45,188 nt of DNA from a virus. The translations under genes were made by a program, and so were the position numbers. Where the stretch lies: IMG/VR virus record IMGVR_UViG_3300021181_000018, positions 1 to 45,188 of that record. One strand, given 5' to 3'. The notes under the pieces were generated by a model. That model was not told the origin of the DNA and searched no databases. It saw only the letters and a program-made list of their open reading frames with translations. Each line of letters starts with the position of its first letter. Within the stretch, counting starts at the first letter, position 1. Below, in pieces: positions 13,738-19,284 of this stretch.

Positions 13738-14387
13738 GCGGGCACCTTTGCTTCAAGCAGGCGTTCGGCGTAATCCGCTACGCAGTTGGCGAGTTCGGGA
13801 GGAATGGTTGCTGCGAAAGCTGCCGTGTGCTTGCGACCGCCGGCGCGAACCTCGACATCTTTTTGCCACGCATTGCGCCAAGTCTTTTTGTTGAATCCTG
13901 GAGGGCAAGTTTCCATGTAGTTGCCGGGAGCTCCACGGAACGTTTTCCCTTTCTTGATTCCTTGCGGAACAATCGGCGGAACTCCACTTCCCCACAGATA
14001 GAAAGGTCCGCAGTGATGCGCGGCGTTCCCAACGAATTTCTGCGCCGCTCGAACATTCTCCATGACATAGGGAATTTGACTGTCCTCGCACAGAAGTCGG
14101 GTGTGGTTGAAGAGGTTGATTCCTAGCTCTGGGTACTTGGGATTCGGATGGAAATGCGGCATTCCGTGAACACTGAACTCTTCGCAAGGACTGGATGCGC
14201 AGATGAAATCAAATCCCCAATCTAGAATCCATTCGTCTGTTATCGCAAGCACGCTATTCTGAACAAACGTGCAACCAGTCGGCGTCTCTGGTGGCTGAGC
14301 AATGTCCACGCCCACGCACTCCCATCCTCGCGCAGCAAAAGACCGCGACCATCCCCACCTTCCGCAAAAGAGGTCCAAAAGCCTCAT
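13734..14387 (-). CDS. C5-cytosine DNA methyltransferase
   Basis: 217 residues, ATG 14387 with GAGGAG upstream. Motif I is DLFCGRWGWS (5-14); motif IV is an S-S-P-C-E-E-F-S segment with catalytic Cys68; motif VI is an E-N-V near 110. It transfers a methyl group from S-adenosylmethionine to cytosine C5. At 217 residues it is shorter than bacterial Dcm and the target-recognition region is small, as in many phage orphan enzymes. No cognate restriction enzyme is next to it, so protection against host restriction is the likely role. It opens the minus-strand early operon beside the control region at 14.4 kb. Confidence 0.85.
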   Translation of the reverse strand: MRLLDLFCGRWGWSRSFAARGWECVGVDIAQPPETPTGCTFVQNSVLAITDEWILDWGFDFICASSPCEEFSVHGMPHFHPNPKYPELGINLFNHTRLLCEDSQIPYVMENVRAAQKFVGNAAHHCGPFYLWGSGVPPIVPQGIKKGKTFRGAPGNYMETCPPGFNKKTWRNAWQKDVEVRAGGRKHTAAFAATIPPELANCVADYAERLLEAKVPA

Positions 14388-14445
14388 GACCCGCTCCTCG
14401 CATACTCCGCCGCCACCACTTCCGGCAAATTGAATCTACTAGTAC

Positions 14446-14479
14446 CGTAGTTTTTACTTGACGCATAGGTAAAACTACG
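14446..14479. promoter_or_regulatory. Operator-like palindrome
   Basis: CGTAGTTTTTAC (14446-14457) and GTAAAACTACG (14469-14479) form an imperfect inverted repeat (one extra T) around 11 bases. It covers the -35 and spacer of a plus-strand promoter and lies between the divergent methyltransferase operon and the plus-strand gene at 14514, so it probably binds a repressor. TAGTACCGT (14440-14448) beside it recurs near the late promoter at 2530-2522. Confidence 0.6.
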
Positions 14480-14485
14480 TAGAAT
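14458..14485 (+). promoter_or_regulatory. Sigma70-like promoter, plus strand
   Basis: TTGACG (14458-14463), 16-base spacer, TAGAAT (14480-14485). Transcription would begin near 14492, just ahead of the GGAAGGAAG ribosome-binding site and the GTG at 14514. The operator palindrome overlaps it. Confidence 0.6.
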
Positions 14486-14513
14486 GGCCTTCCCCGCAGG
14501 AAGGAAGTTGATT

Positions 14514-14822
14514 GTGAAAGAAAAGCCTTGGGAGTATTTGCAAGATTGCTCTGAACTCTCTCTGAAAAACTTCCAGCTCCTGAGAACTACCGTCGCCGCA
14601 AACGCTCTCAAAGAGATCATCAGGTTGGCCGCAGAATATGCAGACGCGACTGCCGATTCCGAAATGTGCGAATTGCTGCTGAACGAAGCGGACAACCTTG
14701 CCCGCATCGCAGACCATCGCCAGAAAGTCTTCAAGTGGGAAGAGGCACGAGACATCACCGAGGAAATCCCCGTCAAGCGCGGTCGCCCGCCAGCCAGATA
14801 CCGTTCAAAAGACGTGGCTTGA
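14514..14822 (+). CDS. Helical protein with AT-hook-like C terminus
   Basis: 102 residues from GTG 14514, with AAGGAAG six bases upstream; an ATG at 14484 falls inside the predicted -10 and is unlikely. The bulk is helical with many Ala, Leu and Glu; the C terminus has KRGRPPARYRSK, matching the core of AT-hook DNA-binding motifs. It is transcribed divergently from the early operon behind an operator, so it may regulate its own promoter. This is inference; no known repressor fold is visible. Confidence 0.6.
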   Translation: MKEKPWEYLQDCSELSLKNFQLLRTTVAANALKEIIRLAAEYADATADSEMCELLLNEADNLARIADHRQKVFKWEEARDITEEIPVKRGRPPARYRSKDVA

Positions 14823-14919
14823 TTACTTCCTTGGCGGAATATTCCACGCTCTTCTGGGCGGTAGCAAAGACCAGTCTCCTGGACCTGACACCGCACTGGG
14901 CGGCGACCAGCACCCAGCT

Positions 14920-15087
14920 TTGTTCTCATTCGTTGCACTGGTTGTCGGTGAAACCCTCCGCCAAGGAACTCTAGTTGATACAAATGACAACTGGAATGTG
15001 TACCAAAATGCTTCGTGCACTGGGTATTATGTTGCGCGCGATAACCAAAAAAGGCCGGAAATGTGGTCTGTGCGCTCATGGGGTTAG
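14920..15087 (+). CDS. Possible ORF without a convincing start
   Basis: The plus frame ending at 15087 reads like protein (DTNDNWNVYQNASCTGYYVARD and a Trp-rich end) and ends four bases into the convergent gene. It has no ATG or GTG; the TTG at 14920 lacks a Shine-Dalgarno. The frame is open back through the end of the preceding gene, offset by one base, so a frameshift fusion is an alternative. The region 14823-15083 holds nothing else I can support. Confidence 0.3.
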   Translation: MFSFVALVVGETLRQGTLVDTNDNWNVYQNASCTGYYVARDNQKRPEMWSVRSWG

Positions 15088-15206
15088 GCTACCTTCTTCC
15101 AGTCAACACGCTTGCAACGGGGGCACTGAACGGGGTTCTTTTTTCGCGGAATCCAGCTTGCACCGCATTTCTGGCAGGTCAGCTTGTCTTGAGATGCGGA
15201 ATTCAT
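15084..15206 (-). CDS. Zinc-ribbon protein (40 aa)
   Basis: Short protein with CQKCG near residue 10 and CPRCKRVDW near the C terminus around a WIPRKKNPVQ turn. Phage proteins with this Cys-pair, Trp-x-Pro-Arg and Cys-Pro-x-Cys-Lys-Arg-x-Asp-Trp pattern are common and probably bind nucleic acid. The ATG lies only six bases after a strong -10, and no Shine-Dalgarno is visible, so the mRNA may be leaderless. It lies on the minus strand within the plus-strand segment, with its own promoter. Confidence 0.75.
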   Translation of the reverse strand: MNSASQDKLTCQKCGASWIPRKKNPVQCPRCKRVDWKKVA

Positions 15207-15212
15207 TTGCAC

Positions 15213-15241
15213 AAGATAATAATAATATGCTAGTCTGTCAA
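15213..15241 (-). promoter_or_regulatory. Strong sigma70-like promoter for the zinc-ribbon gene
   Basis: On the minus strand: TTGACA (15241-15236), 17-base AT-rich spacer, TATCTT (15218-15213). The ATG at 15206 is six bases beyond the -10, where transcription should start, implying a leaderless transcript. Confidence 0.7.
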
Positions 15242-15284
15242 GAGAAATCGACATAGGCCCCAAAGATTTTTGGAGGCAGTTCCC

Positions 15285-16334
15285 ATGAGCACCCCACTGG
15301 TATCCGTCGTAATGGTCACGCGCAACGTGGAGCGGTTTCTGCCGCAAGCTATCGAGAGCATCCTAACGCAGAGCTTCAAAGACTTCGAATTCATCATTCT
15401 GGATTTTGGCTCGACGGACAGTTCGCGGAAGATCGCAGGCAGGTATGGAGTCCGCACCTTTGAGTTGCCCGAATGCGGCTTGAGCCGGGCTAGAAATGCG
15501 GCTTGCGGGCAGGCTCGCGGTAAATACATTGCGGTTATGGATGCTGATGATATTGCGCTCGGAAATCGTCTGCGGGTCCAAGTTGACTACCTCGAAGCTC
15601 ATCCCGATGTGGCCCTGCTGGGCGGACTAGCCGAGTGCATCAACTCCGCTGGCAAGCCTCTGGGCTTCATGGTGCACCTCGACCCGCCAACCGAAGATTC
15701 CGCGATCAAAGCTGCCCTGCAGGACCATAGCCCATTCTGCCACCCCACAACGATGTTTCGCAGGGACGCATTTGAGCGGATAGGCGGCTACCGGCCGATA
15801 GTAGAGCAAGCGGAGGATTATGACCTGTTCGCCCGCATGTCGGAAAAGTACGGCTGCGCGGGGCTGAATCAGGTTATTTTGCACTACCGCATCCATCCCG
15901 GCCAGCTATCCGTGGGCAAGCAAAGGCGGCAGACAATGTACATGGCTGCGGCGAAAGCCTCAACGAAGGCGCGCCGGAACTGCTACTTTGACCCGCTGGA
16001 CAAGCTCACGGAAATCACCCCGGAGGCCCTTGAGGGCATGGGCATCTCGCGCGCCGAGCAAAACGCAGCTCTGGTGCAGGCGGCACAGCTTTGGGTGAAG
16101 TTTTCATGCCTTGCGGGGGAAGAAGATTCTGCGCGGGAAGGAATCGTGACTTTGCTGCAGTCAGACATTCGCGGCGCCGACAAGAGGCGCATATCGGACC
16201 TGTACCACACCCTATCAGGGCTCTACTGGAAGAAACATCAGGTATGGAATAGCGCTATCGCGGTGAGTCTGGGCGTACTGACGCGCCCCGCGAGCGCTGC
16301 GCGGCCACTCAAGAGCCTATTGCGGAGAGGCTAG
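15285..16334 (+). CDS. Family 2 glycosyltransferase
   Basis: 349 residues, ATG 15285 with GGAGG eight bases upstream. A GT-A fold is clear: VSVVMVTRN (6-14), ILDFGSTDSS (38-47), SRARNAACGQARGKYIAVMDADD with the DXD-type metal site at 86-89, and a downstream EQAEDYDLFARM holding the probable catalytic base. The C-terminal ~120 residues are helical and not recognised. It transfers a sugar from an activated nucleotide sugar; in phages such enzymes modify host surface glycans or the phage's own DNA or proteins. It is on the plus strand near the operator-controlled gene, so it looks like a cargo gene. Acceptor unknown. Confidence 0.85.
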   Translation: MSTPLVSVVMVTRNVERFLPQAIESILTQSFKDFEFIILDFGSTDSSRKIAGRYGVRTFELPECGLSRARNAACGQARGKYIAVMDADDIALGNRLRVQVDYLEAHPDVALLGGLAECINSAGKPLGFMVHLDPPTEDSAIKAALQDHSPFCHPTTMFRRDAFERIGGYRPIVEQAEDYDLFARMSEKYGCAGLNQVILHYRIHPGQLSVGKQRRQTMYMAAAKASTKARRNCYFDPLDKLTEITPEALEGMGISRAEQNAALVQAAQLWVKFSCLAGEEDSAREGIVTLLQSDIRGADKRRISDLYHTLSGLYWKKHQVWNSAIAVSLGVLTRPASAARPLKSLLRRG

Positions 16335-16335
16335 G
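16321..16335. repeat. 15-bp direct repeat, copy 1 (end of glycosyltransferase gene)
   Basis: tgcggagaggctagg spans the stop codon of the glycosyltransferase gene and recurs exactly at 16434-16448. The first 13 bases also occur at 38531-38543. It may mark a recombination join. Confidence 0.65.
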
Positions 16336-16433
16336 TGCGTGTTTTATTCCGGATGCGGCCCCCGGTCTTACTCAAGGCCCGATGGCGATGTAATCGTCGG
16401 GTTCAAAGTGGCATCACCTCCATTTTCTTGCGC

Positions 16434-16448
16434 TGCGGAGAGGCTAGG
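16434..16448. repeat. 15-bp direct repeat, copy 2
   Basis: Second exact copy; a 98-base block (16336-16433) without a supportable gene separates the two. The whole gap 16335-16515 holds only this repeat and a weak AGGGCGG/CCGCCCT inverted repeat near 16446-16480. Confidence 0.65.
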
Positions 16449-16515
16449 GCGGCCAAGCTCGGGGAGAGCCTACCGCCCTGTCCTGTGTGGGCTGGCTGTT
16501 GTTTCGCCTCCTACG

Positions 16516-16860
16516 TTACGACTTCTTCGCTGCGTGCAGAGCGGCCGCTACCGCGGTCTGCGGCGGAATCGTCAGGATGATGCCATTGTTCTGAGTCGGA
16601 GGCGGCGGAGCGGCGGCGAGCACCGTCACCACAACCGAGTCAGTCAAGTTCCCTACCGCGTCAGTTACGGTTACGGTCGCCGTGCCAGCCGAGAGAGGTG
16701 TGCAGGTACCGATTACCGGGTCCACAGAGAGAATTGCCGCCTGGTCCACCGAATAGGCCAGAGGGCCGTTGAGCGTTGATTGCGGCACGCCGTTGAGCGT
16801 TTCTACCGCCGATGCCTGTACTGATCCTGCCCCTACTGTGAGTGTGACTGGCTGTCCCAT
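16516..16860 (-). CDS. Big2-like immunoglobulin-fold protein
   Basis: 114 residues, ATG 16860 with AAGGAG. A single Ig-like repeat: VTLTVGAGSVQAS at the start, AYSVDQAAILSVDP in the middle and the GTATVTVTDAVGN...VTVL ending typical of bacterial Ig-like group 2 domains. A Pro-rich linker and short tail follow. There is no signal peptide. Such domains decorate phage capsids and tails and bind carbohydrates weakly. It is the last minus-strand gene of the late operon, converging on the glycosyltransferase. Probable virion decoration protein. Confidence 0.75.
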   Translation of the reverse strand: MGQPVTLTVGAGSVQASAVETLNGVPQSTLNGPLAYSVDQAAILSVDPVIGTCTPLSAGTATVTVTDAVGNLTDSVVVTVLAAAPPPPTQNNGIILTIPPQTAVAAALHAAKKS

Positions 16861-16994
16861 TGTTTCTCCTTTGTTTGGCTGGGTATTCTGAGGGTTATTT
16901 TATTGCTCGGGAATGCTCCCCGAAGGCGCGTTTCGATGGCTCGTTGCACTTGCAAGGTGTCACGGAGGATTCTTCGTTCTGATTCTCTTCCCAT
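16833..16994 (-). CDS. Small basic protein (53 aa)
   Basis: ATG 16994 with AAGGAG five to six bases upstream; it follows the previous stop by nine bases and overlaps the Big2-like gene by 28. The product is a charged helix (residues ~3-25) followed by a polar tail. The strong ribosome-binding site is the main support. Unknown function. Confidence 0.5.
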   Translation of the reverse strand: MGRESERRILRDTLQVQRAIETRLRGAFPSNKITLRIPSQTKEKQWDSQSHSQ

Positions 16995-17003
16995 CGGATC
17001 TCC

Positions 17004-17345
17004 TTACTGGGCTGGGGGTTTGGGGGCATCAACCGCGCCGGATGCTTCCTCAGTCTGGACGATGTTTTCTGCGCGTTCGAGGTCGCCAGCTTGGGCTTTT
17101 GGCCCATGGTTCTTCTGAAACCAGTCGAGGGCGTCGGACAGCACCTTGCCCCACTCATGGCCCTCCAGAGCCGCGCGCGAGGCGTGCGAGCTGATTGTCT
17201 CGTCGGGTAGGCCGCGCAGGAAAACCACGTTCCCCGCCTCGTCTATTGCAACCAGATCGCGGTGTATCCAGCCTTCGGTAGCCGCCTGCGCTTCCTGCTG
17301 GGATGTTTCTGCTGGCGTCAAAGGTGTTACCGGTGAATCACTCAT
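17004..17345 (-). CDS. Hypothetical protein (113 aa)
   Basis: ATG 17345 with TAGGAG seven bases upstream. A Thr/Glu/Ala-rich N terminus, then a compact segment (WIHRDLVAIDEAGNVVFLRGL, residues ~26-46) and a helix with W-x-K-V-L-S-D-A-L-D-W-F, ending in an acidic, Pro-rich tail. Located after the lysis-like genes. No family recognised. Confidence 0.65.
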   Translation of the reverse strand: MSDSPVTPLTPAETSQQEAQAATEGWIHRDLVAIDEAGNVVFLRGLPDETISSHASRAALEGHEWGKVLSDALDWFQKNHGPKAQAGDLERAENIVQTEEASGAVDAPKPPAQ

Positions 17346-17354
17346 GGGGCGCTC

Positions 17355-17558
17355 CTAGGGCACAAAGTAAGGTGATTCCGGATCATTGCTTCCGCCCGGG
17401 GTCGGGCCTTCGTCCGGGGTTGAATCCACGGCCACTATCGCAGCCTTCGTCGCAGCAGGCTTGTTCTTGTGGTGGAAAATCTTCTCGAATAGTAGGATGA
17501 CGTCGGGCTCGAGCTTGACGCCTAGCGTGATCAGGGCTGCGATGACTGCGGGGCTCAT
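17355..17558 (-). CDS. Small hypothetical protein, possible membrane-associated helix
   Basis: 67 residues, ATGA-coupled to the lipoprotein gene. The first 28 residues are hydrophobic or amphipathic (MSPAVIAALITLGVKL...VILLFEKIF), followed by a basic HHKNKP and a Pro/Gly-rich tail. It may be membrane associated. Function unknown; its lysis-region position is the only clue. Confidence 0.58.
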   Translation of the reverse strand: MSPAVIAALITLGVKLEPDVILLFEKIFHHKNKPAATKAAIVAVDSTPDEGPTPGGSNDPESPYFVP

Positions 17559-18142
17559 CGCAGGTGCAGATGCTCGGCCATCGTGAGCTTCATCTGCATC
17601 TCAGGACGTCCGAACTGTCGGCAGAGGGTGTTGAACTGGCGCTTGAAGTCGCCCGACGAGGTTGCATACTTGCGCGGCTTGGCTCCCATCACGGTCGTAG
17701 CGGGCAGCGCTCCCCCGCCCCAGTCTTCATGGCCGGAAAGGTTAACTGCGGTTGCGGAAGTCGCTGCCTTGTTCGCAACGATGGCCTGATAGGTGCCGAT
17801 GGACAGGTCTAGGATTGCGACCGCCAGCTTGACGTCGTTGTTGTTCGACACCCCGAGGTCGGTCTCGAGCTGCCCTGCTACCGTTTCCACCACGCCCAGC
17901 TTGGCGCTGATAGTGGCATCTCCCTGAGCTGTGCCGATAGCTGCCGCAAGGTCGTTGACCGCGGCGTTGATTTTAGCCTCGTCGGCCGCGACTGCGGGTG
18001 AGGAGTTCGGCGCCACGAGCGCGAGAACGCCGTTAAGTGCCGATTCAAAGATTGGCAGGTACGAAGCGAACGTCGCCGCCGAGCATCCCACCACTAAAAC
18101 TGCCGCGAGAATTCCAACTGCTAGTTTCTTTTTGCCTTTCAT
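17555..18142 (-). CDS. Putative lipoprotein (195 aa)
   Basis: From ATG 18142, which overlaps the previous stop (TAATG) and has GGAGG ten bases upstream. The N terminus is a type II signal peptide: MKGKKK, a hydrophobic core and a VVGC lipobox (Cys20). The mature protein is helical and Ala-rich (about 70-150), with a C-terminal charged part. It would be anchored in a membrane facing the periplasm. Next to the endolysin it could serve in lysis (outer spanin-like) or exclusion, but it is much longer than usual o-spanins. Confidence 0.65.
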   Translation of the reverse strand: MKGKKKLAVGILAAVLVVGCSAATFASYLPIFESALNGVLALVAPNSSPAVAADEAKINAAVNDLAAAIGTAQGDATISAKLGVVETVAGQLETDLGVSNNNDVKLAVAILDLSIGTYQAIVANKAATSATAVNLSGHEDWGGGALPATTVMGAKPRKYATSSGDFKRQFNTLCRQFGRPEMQMKLTMAEHLHLR

Positions 18143-18345
18143 TATTTGGAACCTCCGCCTTGAGTGATAACCAAAACTCCGTCCGTACTGACGGAACACA
18201 TAGAACTGGGAATGCAAAGAATCTGATGGACAGGTGTGCCGTTGAACATCGTCACGACTGAAGTGCCGTGACTCTTGGATTGAGCATGCAACCCGATGGC
18301 GAAAGCAGAAGCGACCAAAATAAACATAGCAGCTATCTTTTTCAT
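18142..18345 (-). CDS. Small secreted protein with Sec signal peptide
   Basis: 67 residues, ATGA-coupled to the endolysin gene, with AGGAGG upstream. Signal peptide 1-21 with an H-A|Q cleavage site; the ~46-residue mature part has exactly two Cys (ILCIPSSMC), suggesting one disulfide in the periplasm. It lies between the hydrolase and the lipoprotein gene. No family recognised; it may modulate lysis or the cell envelope. Confidence 0.65.
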   Translation of the reverse strand: MKKIAAMFILVASAFAIGLHAQSKSHGTSVVTMFNGTPVHQILCIPSSMCSVSTDGVLVITQGGGSK

Positions 18346-18773
18346 GTTGCCGAATCCTCCTCTTTCAGTTTGTAAAATCTCAGCCTGCCCACCGCCAAAG
18401 TCAGTGTCATGCTTCCCGCCCAGATGGGTGTGGGTATGGAAATGTCGAAATAGCTCGTTGCGCCTTGCGTGATGTCGGAATCGCCGTTCACCAGCACGTC
18501 TTCGCTGACCGTGAGGCTGTCCGAGTAGGCCGGGTCATTATCCGCGGGCCACTGGTCCGCATTGGGATCCCCCGGATTGAAGCTCGAGAACTGGTAGCGC
18601 TCGAGGATGACCGTGCTGACGGAATGGCCCCACCAACTGGGATTGTCGGAGCGGTTTTTCACCACATGGGCCACGCCACGCTTTCCCAGCAGCCCTTCGC
18701 CGCGCGCTTCGCGCCAGACGCAGAGGCTACAGAGTTCCAGGTCGGAGAGGTTTGAGTACGGCTGTGGGTTCAC
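18342..18773 (-). CDS. SleB/Hydrolase_2-type cell-wall hydrolase (endolysin)
   Basis: 143 residues. The GTG start at 18773 lies just after the upstream TGA. The segment CVWREARGEGLLGKRGVAHV (18-37) followed by VKNRS matches the SleB-like hydrolase family, in which the Glu of the REARGE block is catalytic; a later YQFSSFNPGDP and a run with D-P-x-Y-x-D also fit. It cleaves peptidoglycan glycan strands. No signal peptide is present, so release by a holin is expected. Adjacent small membrane genes support a lysis cassette. Confidence 0.82.
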   Translation of the reverse strand: MNPQPYSNLSDLELCSLCVWREARGEGLLGKRGVAHVVKNRSDNPSWWGHSVSTVILERYQFSSFNPGDPNADQWPADNDPAYSDSLTVSEDVLVNGDSDITQGATSYFDISIPTPIWAGSMTLTLAVGRLRFYKLKEEDSAT

Positions 18774-18774
18774 G

Positions 18775-19062
18775 TCAGTTCGGGTGCGATGACTGGTACT
18801 GCTGCTGCTTCGCCTGTCCGTTTTGCAGCATGTTCAGAGTCGCCTTCACTCCGCCCATATCCTCGTGCAATACGGTGAGAGAGTTGTTCACTTCTTTCAG
18901 CGATTCGTCGTGAGCGTCCAGCTTTTTCTGAATGTTGGTGATGTCGCTCGCGGAGACGGTGTTGCTCTTCATGGTGAAGATGCAGCCCAGCAGCGAGAGA
19001 ATCAGGGCGAAGAACGTAATCGCTGCCGTGCGCCATATTTCCAGGGCCTTGTCGTCGGTCAC
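18775..19062 (-). CDS. Membrane-anchored coiled-coil protein (holin or inner-spanin candidate)
   Basis: 95 residues. The GTG start overlaps the previous TGA (GTGA) and follows GGGGA. One N-terminal transmembrane segment (about 12-32), then a heptad-rich region (40-80) and a Gln-rich tail. This type II, single-pass plus coiled-coil topology is that of Rz-like inner spanins and some holins. It is encoded directly upstream of the endolysin. Confidence 0.65.
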   Translation of the reverse strand: MTDDKALEIWRTAAITFFALILSLLGCIFTMKSNTVSASDITNIQKKLDAHDESLKEVNNSLTVLHEDMGGVKATLNMLQNGQAKQQQYQSSHPN

Positions 19063-19271
19063 GATTTCCCCACGGAAGGCGGTGAAATAATCGTCGCGCT
19101 GGGGTCAAGGCCGCTGAGGCCTTTCAGGAGCGAATAGCCGAACGTCTTCCACCATCCGGCATTCGATGGAAGCGGAGGCATGTTTTTGGAAACATAAACG
19201 AGAAACTTCACGATCCCGCCGCCAGTGAAGAAAGCGGAAAGCGCGGTGACGATATAGCTTGTTGGGGGCAT
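19059..19271 (-). CDS. Small membrane protein, holin candidate
   Basis: 70 residues from ATG 19271 with AAGGAG eight bases upstream; longer frames lack a signal. One hydrophobic segment (about 5-28: YIVTALSAFFTGGGIVKFLVYV) and a polar C-terminal half. It is first in the lysis cassette, before the coiled-coil membrane protein and endolysin, so it is a holin candidate by position and topology. Confidence 0.6.
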   Translation of the reverse strand: MPPTSYIVTALSAFFTGGGIVKFLVYVSKNMPPLPSNAGWWKTFGYSLLKGLSGLDPSATIISPPSVGKS

Positions 19272-19284
19272 GGGCTGGGCTCCT

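Noticed and set aside
14384-15079. Long minus-strand frame (231 codons)
   Set aside because: It is antisense to the plus-strand gene at 14514 and its promoter and operator; no ribosome-binding site or domain, and it would overlap the methyltransferase start.
16339-16779. Plus-strand frame of 146 codons after the glycosyltransferase
   Set aside because: Its second half is antisense to the Big2-like gene and Arg-rich; no ribosome-binding site and no domain.
18775-19062. Calling this protein a definite holin or Rz spanin
   Set aside because: The topology fits either; without a matching outer-membrane partner or toxicity data the choice cannot be made, so it is listed as a candidate.
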